Source: Bacteroidales bacterium UBA5072
GTDB lineage: Bacteria > Bacteroidota > Bacteroidia > Bacteroidales > UBA10428
Reading direction: 5' to 3'
NCBI GenBank assembly: GCA_002415855.1
Contig: DIAS01000011.1
Span: 41,113 to 105,112, forward strand
DNA length: 64,000 bases
Shown here: piece by piece, positions 1 to 8,560 of the stretch
Numbering within the stretch: the first letter of the stretch is position 1
Layout of the letters: every line of letters begins with the position of its first letter
Position numbers and translations under genes: made by a program
The notes under the pieces: model-generated
The model's database searches: none
What the model was told of the DNA's origin: nothing
The model's input: only the letters and a program-made list of their open reading frames with translations

Positions 1-44
1 GGTTGTTGGTTACAGGTTGTTGGTTGCAGGTTACAGGTTGCAGG
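1..44. repeat. Tandem heptamer array (GGTTNNN x6)
   Basis: Six consecutive 7-bp units beginning GGTT (GGTTGTT, GGTTACA, GGTTGTT, GGTTGCA, GGTTACA, GGTTGCA) followed by GG. It lies at the window edge, just past the 3' end of the minus-strand AlkZ-like gene. It may continue to the left outside the window. Confidence 0.8.
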
Positions 45-64
45 CCTGCCTGCCCTCAGGCAGG
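45..64. repeat. Perfect 8-bp GC-rich hairpin
   Basis: CCTGCCTG, a four-base loop CCCT, then CAGGCAGG: a perfect inverted repeat directly after the heptamer array and seven bases before the stop codon end of the minus-strand gene at 72. It could assist transcription termination of that gene, but no clear T-tract follows on the minus strand. A similar CCTGCC/GGCAGG palindrome occurs inside a coding region at 6972-6988. Confidence 0.6.
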
Positions 65-71
65 TTGTGGC

Positions 72-1130
72 CTATTGTCCCACAAAGTCAACATAAGCCT
101 GAACCGCCATTTCAATCTTTTTACCGATAGTTTTATCAGGTTTCTTAAAGAAATCAGCCGTCACCACAATCTTGTTATTACTTAAAGTTCTTTTCCACAA
201 ACCGATAACCTGCCCATCTACCAAAATAACCGGGTGGAAAATGCCATTGCTTGAAACCGCTTTACGGCCATGAGAAACCGAAAGCGAAGCATTCCTGTCC
301 TTGTAGCTGATAATAAATTCATCATAGGCAGGCAACAAGTGCACACTTGTTTCATGACTGTTCAATGCAGGCAATGAACCTGCCAGCCAGTACTGATCAT
401 CTCCGACCGTTACTGGTTCCAGTTCATGCCGGATCATTTCGTGAGCCTTCCTGGCATCTCCCGCCGTTAACCCTGACCACCAGGTGAAATCATGCACCTT
501 AGCAGGGCCGTGACTTGCAAAGTATTTCAGGGCTAACTTGGCCAGGGCTTCCGAACGGTCTCGTGTAATTTGTCCGGGTACTCTTTCTTTCAGCAGGGCA
601 TACGTTGGCTTACCTTTCTTTGTGATTCCGCTGCATATAAGTCCATCCAACTCTGCTGAAAGCAACAGATGAGAGATCCGGTTGTCGTGGTTGGCAATGG
701 ATGCTCTCCCGAATAAGGATACCAGTTCTTCCCGCGTGAGGTGGTTGCCACCTGAAAGGTTAGTCTCGAGAAGGGAAATGCTTTTTGCCAGGACACTTTC
801 GGTAATTTCCAGCGCTTTGTGTCGCGCCAGCAGTGATTTCCTGATCTGCGGAGCAGTCAGTTCCAACATCCAATAAATATCGTCTGCTGAAACCAGGTGC
901 CAGGTGGGTCGCATCAGGTGCGTACGGATGATTTCACCTCGATTGATGGAATCTTCCACAAGGGCATTCGTTGAACCCGGAAGTCTGACCCCGATGGCCC
1001 ATTTCACCATGGGATAGTCCTGAGCCTGAAGGGCACCCATCCAGCCAACAAGTTCTTTTACGGTCTTTAACCCGGATACGGTTAGAAGTTGCGAAACCTG
1101 GCGATAACGTGCTATGTCAGTTTGATTCAT
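72..1130 (-). CDS. AlkZ-like winged-helix DNA glycosylase family protein
   Basis: 352 aa, the usual length for the HTH_42 (AlkZ/YcaQ-like) family, whose studied members excise alkylated bases or unhook interstrand crosslinks. The QxQ motif used by characterised AlkZ enzymes is visible as Q35-A-Q37 in the GALQAQDYP stretch, and a TRxxLMRPTWH segment near residue 70 is typical of the family. No signal peptide or membrane segment is seen, so it should be cytoplasmic. Its ATG lies 14 nt inside the end of the upstream metallo-hydrolase gene, so the two are probably translationally coupled. Activity on DNA is inferred from family membership; many Bacteroidota members are untested. Confidence 0.85.
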   Translation of the reverse strand: MNQTDIARYRQVSQLLTVSGLKTVKELVGWMGALQAQDYPMVKWAIGVRLPGSTNALVEDSINRGEIIRTHLMRPTWHLVSADDIYWMLELTAPQIRKSLLARHKALEITESVLAKSISLLETNLSGGNHLTREELVSLFGRASIANHDNRISHLLLSAELDGLICSGITKKGKPTYALLKERVPGQITRDRSEALAKLALKYFASHGPAKVHDFTWWSGLTAGDARKAHEMIRHELEPVTVGDDQYWLAGSLPALNSHETSVHLLPAYDEFIISYKDRNASLSVSHGRKAVSSNGIFHPVILVDGQVIGLWKRTLSNNKIVVTADFFKKPDKTIGKKIEMAVQAYVDFVGQ

Positions 1131-1878
1131 CTGAAGACAATGTCATATCCGATTTTACGAAATTCCTGATCCTTCTATGATAGTTCCTTTCGACCAGTTT
1201 CCTGCTGTTTGCCGAACCATGTGAAGGAAGAAACACGCCACAGCCTGTTTCAAGCAATTTTCCCCAGCTTTTCACCATCTGCTCAACATCATCGGCATAG
1301 GGCGGAAATACCGATCCTCTGAATACCCCAAACATTGCATCACCAACGATGGCAACTTCGTTGTCAACGATCACGCTGACAGAACCTGAAGTATGACCGG
1401 GAGTATGCATAATATAGGTATTAATGCCAAACTGCTGTAAATCAAACGTTTCATCCATAGGCAGATCACATGCAGAGGTCTCGAACCGGAACAACGGGGC
1501 TAATCGCTTCGCCAATAGCTTTACCAGAAAACGGGTAATCAACGTGGTGCCCATTGGAATTTCCATCTCACCTGTTGCCAGGCAGGATTCTTCATGCTTG
1601 TGAGCAATGATCTTTGTCTTGTATTTATCCCTGATCTTACGTGCATTGGCTGTGTGATCATAATGACTGTGGGTTAAAATCAGGTAATCAATATGACGCA
1701 CATCCAGGAATTCCAGCCTTCTTTCCAGTTTCTTCCACAAACGGACAACAGAGGTATCTACCAAAAAGTTCATCACCCCGTTGCTGAAAAGGTAAACATT
1801 GCTTCTGCCCGATATTACCCGGGTTATGGTGTAGCCGTTTCTGGTTTTCCAGGTTTTATAGCTGCGGGTCGAAATCAT
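1117..1878 (-). CDS. MBL-fold metallo-hydrolase
   Basis: 253 aa. The metallo-beta-lactamase signature is complete: T69-H-S-H-Y-D-H75 (HxHxDH), H162 in the HTPGHTSGS segment, D180 in VGDAMFG and a late His in LPSHGSA. These bind a dinuclear metal centre. The fold covers glyoxalase II, lactonases, phosphodiesterases and others, and nothing in the sequence picks one substrate. No signal peptide is present, so it is probably cytoplasmic. It is the first gene of a two-gene minus-strand unit and overlaps the AlkZ-like gene by 14 nt. A repair or nucleic-acid role can only be guessed from that pairing. Confidence 0.9.
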   Translation of the reverse strand: MISTRSYKTWKTRNGYTITRVISGRSNVYLFSNGVMNFLVDTSVVRLWKKLERRLEFLDVRHIDYLILTHSHYDHTANARKIRDKYKTKIIAHKHEESCLATGEMEIPMGTTLITRFLVKLLAKRLAPLFRFETSACDLPMDETFDLQQFGINTYIMHTPGHTSGSVSVIVDNEVAIVGDAMFGVFRGSVFPPYADDVEQMVKSWGKLLETGCGVFLPSHGSANSRKLVERNYHRRIRNFVKSDMTLSSDESN

Positions 1879-1936
1879 ATCACAGTTTCAATTATCTAAG
1901 ATAACAGAAAAACAACAGATTTAGCGGGCTTTCATT

Positions 1937-3205
1937 TTGATCCGGCAATCGAAACGAGGTGAAAAAGAGTTTATATCGCAAGTTGAAAATCAACCATACC
2001 AGATATTAATATTCTTCATAAATTTGATATTGAAAAAGTTAAATTTTCACCTGTTGAAAATTGAACCCAATATTGATTTTTTCGCTTTCCTGATACTACT
2101 TGGCGTAATCCAGGGCCTGATCCTTTCCTATTTCTTTCTGAACCGAAAAAACAGGATTTACCAGGCCAACATTTTCATCGGATTGCTGATGTTGGCTTTT
2201 TCACTAATTTCACTCGACATTTTCCTGTGCTATACTGGCTACATGGCAGATATCGCATGGCTTGACAATTTCAGTGAGAGCTTCACTTTCGCCATCGGGC
2301 CTTTGTTCTTTCTTTACGTAGTATCAAGTCTGAAAGGGAAAATTCAGACTCTTCAACTGTTGCATTTACTGCCCTTCTTATTCTATTTTTTTTATAACCT
2401 GCTCTACGTCTTTCAGCCCACCGGATTTAAATACACTGAATATGTTCACGCTTACTATCCTGAAATGAATATTGATGTGGTCTATCCCAGGTTCAACACA
2501 GATCCGCTTTATCTCAGGAGATACCTGACGGAACTATCCGTTTTGTATCTGCTGGTTTACATTGTTTTTCCCTTTCTTCCCATTGCGCAAGCTTTCAGGA
2601 AAGAAAATATTTCACTTTTCATCCGAAGGTATAAAAACCTGAGCTGGTTGCGGAATTTTACTTTGGCACTTTTTGTTCTGCTTATAGTCCTTATTCTGGT
2701 GAAGCTTACATTCGGCAGGGATATCGGCGATTTTCTGGTTACCTCCTGTTTAACACTCATCATCTATGGCACCAGTGTAAGTGTGATCAAGTCATCGTTT
2801 TTTTTCACCGATCACCTGGGTGATCATTTGAATTCTTCGAAAAAATATGCCAGATCTTCCCTGAACGAGGAAGATAAGGCTGAAATCCTGAAGAAACTCA
2901 CATCAGGAATGGAAAATGAAAAGTATTACAGAAACAACCTTGTCTCACAAGCCCAGTTATCTAAAAAGCTGTTGATACCAGCTCATCATATCTCGCAGGT
3001 AATCAATGAGAAACTGAACCAGTCGTTTTTTGAGTTTATCGCCATGTACCGGATCAGGGAGGCAGAACAGATGCTCTCAAATCCTGATTGCAGCCATTTG
3101 ACCGTCGAGGACATTGCTGAAGAGGTAGGGTACATATCCAAATCAGCCTTTAATAAAACCTTCAAGAAGATTACCGGTAAAACACCTTCGGAGTACCGTT
3201 CCTGA
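1937..3205 (+). CDS. Membrane-bound AraC-family transcriptional regulator (7TM sensor + HTH_18)
   Basis: The reading frame opens with TTG at 1937. No ATG occurs before the membrane region, and a second TTG at 2054 (LKIEPNID) is a likelier start, because homologues usually begin a few residues before the first helix. About seven hydrophobic helices span roughly residues 45-285 of the long form. The C-terminal ~95 residues form an AraC-type double helix-turn-helix, with the conserved end DIAEEVGYISKSAFNKTFKK and then TGKTPSEYR. This layout is common in Bacteroidota and is thought to couple an envelope or ligand signal to transcription. It is followed by a small barrel protein that could be a target; that link is inference. 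Confidence 0.85.
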   Translation: MIRQSKRGEKEFISQVENQPYQILIFFINLILKKLNFHLLKIEPNIDFFAFLILLGVIQGLILSYFFLNRKNRIYQANIFIGLLMLAFSLISLDIFLCYTGYMADIAWLDNFSESFTFAIGPLFFLYVVSSLKGKIQTLQLLHLLPFLFYFFYNLLYVFQPTGFKYTEYVHAYYPEMNIDVVYPRFNTDPLYLRRYLTELSVLYLLVYIVFPFLPIAQAFRKENISLFIRRYKNLSWLRNFTLALFVLLIVLILVKLTFGRDIGDFLVTSCLTLIIYGTSVSVIKSSFFFTDHLGDHLNSSKKYARSSLNEEDKAEILKKLTSGMENEKYYRNNLVSQAQLSKKLLIPAHHISQVINEKLNQSFFEFIAMYRIREAEQMLSNPDCSHLTVEDIAEEVGYISKSAFNKTFKKITGKTPSEYRS

Positions 3206-3218
3206 TGTGCTCCCTTAC

Positions 3219-3237
3219 AAGCGGACCGTGTTCGCTT
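3219..3237. other. Short intergenic hairpin
   Basis: AAGCGGAC, loop CGT, GTTCGCTT forms an 8-bp stem with one G-T pair, just after the AraC stop codon. No T-tract follows, so it is not a typical intrinsic terminator. Confidence 0.35.
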
Positions 3238-3314
3238 ATGATTGAATTATCTGATATCCTGCATTATAGCGTAAGTTTGACATGAATTTTAAGTTTAACA
3301 AAAAACCTACTATC

Positions 3315-3944
3315 ATGAAAACTATAAATCGCTTATCAGCAGGAACAGCCAGAACTTTAATGACTTTGGCATTTGTTCATTTTCTTGCAGCATTGACCCA
3401 GGTCTATTCGCAAGAGACAAAATCAGTGTTTGGTGCCGATGCTGAGATCGGATTTGTCTGGGGTATCGAGTTAAAAACATCTTCCATACAGCATGAACCG
3501 GCTACTCAATATGGTATGTTTGCCGGGGCACTGTTCAATCATGCTGTTATGGTCGGTGCAGTCGGGGCCGCAAATGTCACTCATCCAAGGGTCAATTACG
3601 GTTATACCGGATTAATGGTTCAGTATACCTGTAAGCCGGCAAACCTTGTACATATGAGTGTCCAGGTAACCCTGGGCAGTGGTTCCGCCAAAGATTACGA
3701 AAATGAGAAGTCAAGTATGCTGGACAATTTCGGTAATGTAACTGGTGCAAAGTTCTATTTTGCAGAACCTGGAATCAACGGTGAAATAAACCTGGGTGCC
3801 AAAACACGACTGGTCCTGGGTGTCGGATACCGGTATGTGCACGGAATTGACATTAACAGCGAGCATGTTGCCAGAACGCATTTAACGGACAGTGACCTGT
3901 CAGGTTTCAACATTACAGCAGGTGTTAAATTTGGCTTGTATTAG
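3315..3944 (+). CDS. Outer-membrane beta-barrel-like envelope protein
   Basis: 209 aa from the ATG at 3315, preferred over an in-frame ATG at 3282 because it puts the signal peptide at the N terminus (MKTINRL, then a hydrophobic stretch ending near VYSQE). The mature part is rich in alternating aromatic/glycine strands such as GVGYRYVHGIDIN and ends in FNITAGVKFGLY, an aromatic-terminated last strand typical of small outer-membrane barrels. No enzymatic motif is visible. It follows the AraC regulator and is closed by a strong terminator. Function unknown. Confidence 0.7.
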   Translation: MKTINRLSAGTARTLMTLAFVHFLAALTQVYSQETKSVFGADAEIGFVWGIELKTSSIQHEPATQYGMFAGALFNHAVMVGAVGAANVTHPRVNYGYTGLMVQYTCKPANLVHMSVQVTLGSGSAKDYENEKSSMLDNFGNVTGAKFYFAEPGINGEINLGAKTRLVLGVGYRYVHGIDINSEHVARTHLTDSDLSGFNITAGVKFGLY

Positions 3945-3953
3945 TAGTTTAAC

Positions 3954-3990
3954 AAAACCGGTCGCTCCTGTGGAGGACCGGTTTTTTGTT
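3954..3990 (+). terminator. Rho-independent terminator
   Basis: AAAACCGGTC pairs with GACCGGTTTT, with an inner CTCC/GGAG stem and a TGT loop (one bulged G), followed directly by TTTTTTG. It starts about 10 bp after the barrel-protein stop codon. The stem is palindromic, but the T-run favours the + strand. Confidence 0.9.
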
Positions 3991-4000
3991 TTCCGCAGCA

Positions 4001-4663
4001 ATGAGATCCGTAATCCCCGATATGGCAAAGATCATAACCCTGGTAATTCCTTTCCATGGTATTTTTTTATCGTGTTTCCTTTTTTTTCGTTCAGAACGAA
4101 AACCGGATCCCAACTTTTTCTTAGGACTACTTCTACTTGTGTTATCAATGGTTTCATTGTTTCAACTTTACCAAACAAGGTTTAACAGTACATTGCCGAC
4201 CAGCATCCATGTTCATCGGCTATGTGAACTGCTGACCTATCCATACCTGTTCCTTTATACGGCAACACTCATCCGTCCCCGGCAAAAAAACAATATCCTC
4301 TTCCACCTGGTCTTCACCCTGATTATCACAATTCTTCTGGTATTCATCCACCTGCGGGACTTGCCGCTGAAAACCTTGTTATTCCCGGGCCTGTATGTGA
4401 TAAACGGATTATACCTGGCAGCTTCATGGTATCTGCTCCGTGAATTATTATTGAATTATCCTGCTGCCTTGCGGCAGTTGCTGACTTCACGATATTCATG
4501 GATACTGATACTGCATTTGCTGATGCTGGGGAATCTTATTGCAGGTATGATCATTGATGAGTTTGTAACGGACAGCATGTTTTATTATGCGCAACTACCC
4601 AAGGGACTGGTAATTTATTTCACCTATTACAGAATACTGAGTACTTCACTTTCTCCACAATGA
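4001..4663 (+). CDS. Orphan 7TM membrane protein resembling the sensor half of AraC-type regulators
   Basis: About 221 aa from the ATG at 4001; an ATG at 4022 (MAKIITLV) is equally possible. The frame can be opened to 3986, but that TTG lies in the terminator T-tract. Around seven hydrophobic segments with short loops look like the N-terminal sensor of the regulator at 1937 (for example the helix LLLLVLSMVSLFQLY). The protein stops after the last helix, with no HTH domain. It could be a stand-alone receptor or a regulator that lost its DNA-binding half. The 3' end overlaps the convergent MFS gene by 18 nt. Confidence 0.65.
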   Translation: MRSVIPDMAKIITLVIPFHGIFLSCFLFFRSERKPDPNFFLGLLLLVLSMVSLFQLYQTRFNSTLPTSIHVHRLCELLTYPYLFLYTATLIRPRQKNNILFHLVFTLIITILLVFIHLRDLPLKTLLFPGLYVINGLYLAASWYLLRELLLNYPAALRQLLTSRYSWILILHLLMLGNLIAGMIIDEFVTDSMFYYAQLPKGLVIYFTYYRILSTSLSPQ

Positions 4664-5785
4664 CATGACAAACGCCGTTGTCACCAATCCCATCAGCACC
4701 ATGAAGCTCAGATGAAGGGTGTGAAGTTCTGCAATAAAGCCAAGTACAACCGGACCGGTGAGGAAACCTATGTTGGCAGTTGCCGAAATGAACGAAACTC
4801 CGTCAGCAGTCCTGATGCCTTTTATGCGGGAGGCCAACCTGTAAACCTCGGGAACGATGATGGAAAATCCCAGCCCGATAATGAAGAATCCGGTAAGGGT
4901 GGTTGCCGGAAGTTTCAGCAATACCAGTGCAAAGCCAGCCAGACTGGTGCCAATGGCCATCCGGAGCAACTTCCATGAGCCGAACCTGTGACTCAGCGTA
5001 TCCCCTGCAAAACGACCCAGGGTCATTCCAACGGAAAACAAGGAATAGCCCAGACCCAGGAATTGGCCCCTCATCACTACAACTTTCTTCAGGTATAAGG
5101 CACTCCAGTCGGCAATTGCGCCTTCCGAAACCATCATGATCAGACTGATGGAGGCTATGGCCAGCAAAGGTTTTATTGGAAATTTCCCGTGCTTTTTGTT
5201 TTCGAAGTGATCACTGCGGATATGAAAATACTCCTTCCTTAGCCAGAGCTGGAGTGAAATCAGAATGGTTATCAGAATGGAAATATGCAGGACAGGCATT
5301 TTCAGCAGACCGGCAATGAAACTTCCCGTGGCAGACCCGATAATTCCTCCCATGCTCCAGAATCCATGGCTGCCGGTCATGATGTTTCTGCCGGCCTGCT
5401 TCTCGATGGTCGCCGTGAGCGAGTTGACCGATATGGCAAATACAGAGCTCGAAATTCCAAAACCGTACAGGGCCATGCATAATGTTGTGTAAGTGGGGGC
5501 CAGAAACATGCCGTAAACAGCTGTAGAATACAACAGGAAACCAATAAAGGCCTGCCTGCCAACGCCAATTCTGTCCACCATTCGATTGCTTATGGGCAGC
5601 ATCGATAGTGATCCAAGTGAAGTAAAGAACAGCGCCCCTCCGATCTTTCCTTCGGTTATTTGCAGCTTATCAGCAATAAAGGGGATGTATGTCACCCAGG
5701 TGCTGAAGATCAGACTGAAACAGGAATACAGAAATGCAGGGGCAAAAAACTTCCGGTTCTGAAAGAAGATTTTAAACGAAAGCAT
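4646..5785 (-). CDS. MFS transporter (YbjJ / fucose-permease-like)
   Basis: 379 aa with about twelve hydrophobic helices and the loop 2-3 MFS signature in the form NRMVDRIGVGRQAF near residue 70. A related cytoplasmic loop, AGDTLSHRFGSWKLL, opens the second half, confirming two six-helix halves. The overall pattern resembles the YbjJ/fucose-permease branch of sugar or drug proton symporters in the inner membrane. The substrate cannot be read from the sequence. It is convergent with the orphan 7TM gene (18-nt overlap) and stands alone; about 55 bp separate it from the next minus-strand gene. Confidence 0.85.
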   Translation of the reverse strand: MLSFKIFFQNRKFFAPAFLYSCFSLIFSTWVTYIPFIADKLQITEGKIGGALFFTSLGSLSMLPISNRMVDRIGVGRQAFIGFLLYSTAVYGMFLAPTYTTLCMALYGFGISSSVFAISVNSLTATIEKQAGRNIMTGSHGFWSMGGIIGSATGSFIAGLLKMPVLHISILITILISLQLWLRKEYFHIRSDHFENKKHGKFPIKPLLAIASISLIMMVSEGAIADWSALYLKKVVVMRGQFLGLGYSLFSVGMTLGRFAGDTLSHRFGSWKLLRMAIGTSLAGFALVLLKLPATTLTGFFIIGLGFSIIVPEVYRLASRIKGIRTADGVSFISATANIGFLTGPVVLGFIAELHTLHLSFMVLMGLVTTAFVMSLWRK

Positions 5786-5840
5786 AGTAGGATCAAATAC
5801 GCAACAAAGCTAATATCTTTTTGCCTTTATCCGTATTCAA

Positions 5841-6827
5841 TCACCATTTGGCAGCCATTCTATTATTCCTCAGTGCATTTTGTTTCAGTAGATTTACATT
5901 GGCTTCCATTGATTCGATATAGATCAGTGCCCAGCTGGTCCAGGTGTTTTCAAACATCAACCTCCCCCATGTTTTTCCGGATGTATTGTCCTCTTCCATC
6001 ATCAGGATACGGGATGCATGCATTGCCAGTGAATCTCCGTCAGGGCCCTCTTTTAATAACTGAATGAATTGCCTGATATCCGTCTCAAGTTGCATTGCCG
6101 GCGATTGCTGGTCACCCTTCAGCAAAACATTTGCTGCGAGAGTCCTCGAATCCATCATCCCTGTTTTTCCCTTCCAATCTTGCAGCTTTTCCCCGGTTAT
6201 TTCCATTTTTTCATAGAGTAGCTTCTTACAATGCTCCGTGGTAGCCAATAAGCGGTCAGCTGATTCTGCCAATTTTTTTTCATAATCCGTATTTGGTCTC
6301 AGCGATGAAGCCCCTGCCATATTTCCGGCAAATGCGGTCATTTTTTTATAGGTATCCGCCAAAACAAAGCTCTGATCAATTCTGACTGTAGAGACATTCA
6401 ACGATAACAATGCCGAAAATACTGCCAGGTATACCAAAAGATAAAGGACATATACGGTATGGTATATATTGAAGTTCCTGATCTTTGCTGTGAAGTACAG
6501 ATAAACGGGCAGGAAAACAACAAAAGGGAAAGGAATTGCAACCAGCAGCAGTTTACCGGCCCCGGGCCAGTGCATGATTTTGAAAAGCATACCACCAAAA
6601 ACTACCAGGCAGGTGACCCAGGTAATGATATACAGGAATCTGTTCCTGTGATCACCTTCAGCCCTGTAATTGTTTACCAGGGCCATAGGTAAAAAAACGA
6701 GCAAAAGCATGGACATGCCTGCCACAATAAGGTATCCGGCTCCGGCATAATGATTGATCTTAAAAAGCGTGCCGGTAAATATCAGCAGCAGGGTAACGAT
6801 GCCCAGGATATATATTTTCTGTTTCAT
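5841..6827 (-). CDS. Membrane protein with two GldL-like FKIxH modules
   Basis: 328 aa from the ATG at 6827; an upstream in-frame TTG at 6875 would overlap the previous gene. Four N-terminal helices are arranged as two modules: FKINHYAGAG begins at residue 22 and FKIMHWPGAG at residue 82, exactly 60 apart. These resemble the first transmembrane helix of the gliding/T9SS motor protein GldL. A further helix near 125-145 precedes a soluble, probably periplasmic, helical C-terminal half. The acidic second-helix residue of GldL is not evident, so a motor role is doubtful. Last gene of the PadR-led operon. Confidence 0.7.
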   Translation of the reverse strand: MKQKIYILGIVTLLLIFTGTLFKINHYAGAGYLIVAGMSMLLLVFLPMALVNNYRAEGDHRNRFLYIITWVTCLVVFGGMLFKIMHWPGAGKLLLVAIPFPFVVFLPVYLYFTAKIRNFNIYHTVYVLYLLVYLAVFSALLSLNVSTVRIDQSFVLADTYKKMTAFAGNMAGASSLRPNTDYEKKLAESADRLLATTEHCKKLLYEKMEITGEKLQDWKGKTGMMDSRTLAANVLLKGDQQSPAMQLETDIRQFIQLLKEGPDGDSLAMHASRILMMEEDNTSGKTWGRLMFENTWTSWALIYIESMEANVNLLKQNALRNNRMAAKW

Positions 6828-6846
6828 GGTTTTGTCATTAAGGTGG

Positions 6847-8217
6847 TTATTCTTTCGTTTCCAAAGAATCGGCAATGCATTCTAAAACATCCAGTTCCAG
6901 CATGAGAATTGCAGTTTCTGTCATATTCAGCGCATGCAGACTGGTAATAAGACTGGTCTTGTCCTGCTGCTCCTGCCTGACGGGCAGGAAGGCCATCATT
7001 CCAGGTAGTCTTTGAGACGGGATAAATGACAGTGACCCGGCATAATCGTTCAGCTCATTTAGGTATTCGGTCAGCGTGGTATCCAGTTCTGACCGGGTTT
7101 CGCAGCCGGGCATCAGCAAAGCATGCGTTGATCCCTGGTCAAAGGGTTGATTGTCACCTGAAATATCCCTCATCCGGGTTTTTATCGCTTCAATCCTCTG
7201 AACTACTCTGGAAGTACTTTCATGTACCTTCACCATTTTGCCGAACGAAAGAGAATCTCGGTAAGCAGCAAGAAATGATTCATTGGCCTTCTTCTGATAG
7301 TCCAGTATGGCCTCATTTTGACGGGCCAGCACGAAAAAGCGGTCATCATAATTTTGCTGTAGATTCAGGCTTATCAAGGAGGAAGGTACCTGGATGGTTA
7401 CCAGGGCAATGACCACAAAGATAAACCTGGCATTCACACCCTTTTCTTCTTTCCCCTCCAGGTAAAAGTACCAGGGTATAACCACAACAAAGACCAATAT
7501 CACCAGAAAGTAGCCGATTAACAGGTAATTAGGCCAGTGCATGATCTTCATCCAGAGAAAGAACATGTATAAAAAGGCGGCTATAGCACCTATGGAATAA
7601 ACCCACTTCTTCCGGTTGTTATCAGCATCCTGAAGTTTTTGCACCAGCAATGCCGGAAGGAACAAAAAGCTGCCTGACAGCATGGCAAGACTGATGATCC
7701 AATTGGATCCCGGCCAGTGCTGAATTTTAAATAGTACCCCAAAAATAAAAAGCGTACCTGCTAAGAAAGCGGAAACAAACAAAAACAGGCTTTTCCTGCT
7801 TTTTGATTCTTTCCAGAGTACCATCATGGACGAAGGCATGAAAAATGCCACAAGCAGAAATGCACCTGTGACCAGCAATATACCTGCCAGGGGTATGTGC
7901 ATGATTTTGAACAAAGCGGCAAAACCAAGCAGCACCGTGCCGGCAATGCCTGTGATCTTCATTGTGTTTTTCATTTTTCTGTATTTGGTATCGACTGCAT
8001 AAAGTGTTTCTTCCTGGATTTTGTTAAGCCCCCGGATGCCAATCTTTTCTTTCACCTTCTGATAGGCTTTCTCAAAAGAAAGACCGGCCTGCATCTCGTA
8101 TTCAACATCACAACAAATGTGGTCGATCAGTTCGTCACAGAGATGTGAAAAGATAATCTGGTGCCGCCGGACGTCTTTGCTGATCAGGCCGATGTCGGAG
8201 ATACTCAGTTCATTCAT
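6847..8217 (-). CDS. Membrane protein with three GldL-like FKIxH modules
   Basis: 456 aa. Residues 1-80 form a soluble helical region with DELIDHICCDVEYEM and a following helix (SFEKAYQKVKEKIG), a prefix seen in PadR-linked Bacteroidota membrane proteins. The membrane part carries three modules starting FKIMHIP at 103, FKIQHWP at 163 and MKIMHWP at 223, spaced exactly 60 residues. One more helix near 265-280 leads to a soluble tail of about 170 residues. Its ATG overlaps the end of padR by 8 nt, so it is translationally coupled, and it probably is the main target of PadR control. Function unknown; stress or envelope sensing is conjecture. Confidence 0.75.
   Translation of the reverse strand: MNELSISDIGLISKDVRRHQIIFSHLCDELIDHICCDVEYEMQAGLSFEKAYQKVKEKIGIRGLNKIQEETLYAVDTKYRKMKNTMKITGIAGTVLLGFAALFKIMHIPLAGILLVTGAFLLVAFFMPSSMMVLWKESKSRKSLFLFVSAFLAGTLFIFGVLFKIQHWPGSNWIISLAMLSGSFLFLPALLVQKLQDADNNRKKWVYSIGAIAAFLYMFFLWMKIMHWPNYLLIGYFLVILVFVVVIPWYFYLEGKEEKGVNARFIFVVIALVTIQVPSSLISLNLQQNYDDRFFVLARQNEAILDYQKKANESFLAAYRDSLSFGKMVKVHESTSRVVQRIEAIKTRMRDISGDNQPFDQGSTHALLMPGCETRSELDTTLTEYLNELNDYAGSLSFIPSQRLPGMMAFLPVRQEQQDKTSLITSLHALNMTETAILMLELDVLECIADSLETKE
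6972..6988. repeat. CCTGCC/GGCAGG palindrome inside a coding region
   Basis: CCTGCC, TGACG, GGCAGG: a 6-bp stem in the 3' part of the 456-aa membrane-protein gene, in frame. It resembles the hairpin at 45-64. This may be chance or a small mobile palindrome. Confidence 0.4.
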
Positions 8218-8554
8218 GGCTCAATCCCAGTTTCGGATCGAGGATGAATCCCAGGGTATTGATGAATTCAGCCAGTTCCCTGACTTTTTCCTGAACAACG
8301 GAATGTCCCCTGGGCGTCAGGCTGTAGTATATGCGGATCCGGTTGTTGAAATTCTCTGACTCCACCTGCAGTACTCCTTCACGCTCCAGTTTGTGAAGCA
8401 CCGGGTACAGCGCCCCATAAGTAAGCATGATCTTTCCCCGGGTAATTTCTTCGACCTTGCGTGTGATCTCATAGCCGTACATCCTGCCGTTCTCCTCGAG
8501 AAGTTTCAGTACGATGGTCTTCAGCGAACCTTTCAGCAATTCAGATGATATCAT
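8210..8554 (-). CDS. PadR-family transcriptional regulator
   Basis: 114 aa, normal for a short PadR repressor. The winged helix occupies residues 5-80 and carries the family pattern: GSLKTIVLKLLEE, then YGYEI, then the TYGALYPVLHKLEREG recognition region and YSLTPRG of the wing, followed by a dimerisation helix. PadR proteins usually repress an adjacent gene and release DNA on ligand binding. Here padR leads a three-gene operon with the two GldL-like membrane proteins. A perfect inverted repeat overlapping the -7 element lies immediately upstream, which suggests autorepression. Confidence 0.93.
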   Translation of the reverse strand: MISSELLKGSLKTIVLKLLEENGRMYGYEITRKVEEITRGKIMLTYGALYPVLHKLEREGVLQVESENFNNRIRIYYSLTPRGHSVVQEKVRELAEFINTLGFILDPKLGLSHE

Positions 8555-8560
8555 GGTTTC

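Noticed and set aside
3..185. 60-codon frame at the left edge
   Set aside because: It is built from the GGTT repeat array and the antisense of the AlkZ-like gene.
5841..8217. GldL gliding-motor genes
   Set aside because: The motif is repeated, GldM and other Gld genes are absent, and the acidic residue of the second GldL helix is not seen.
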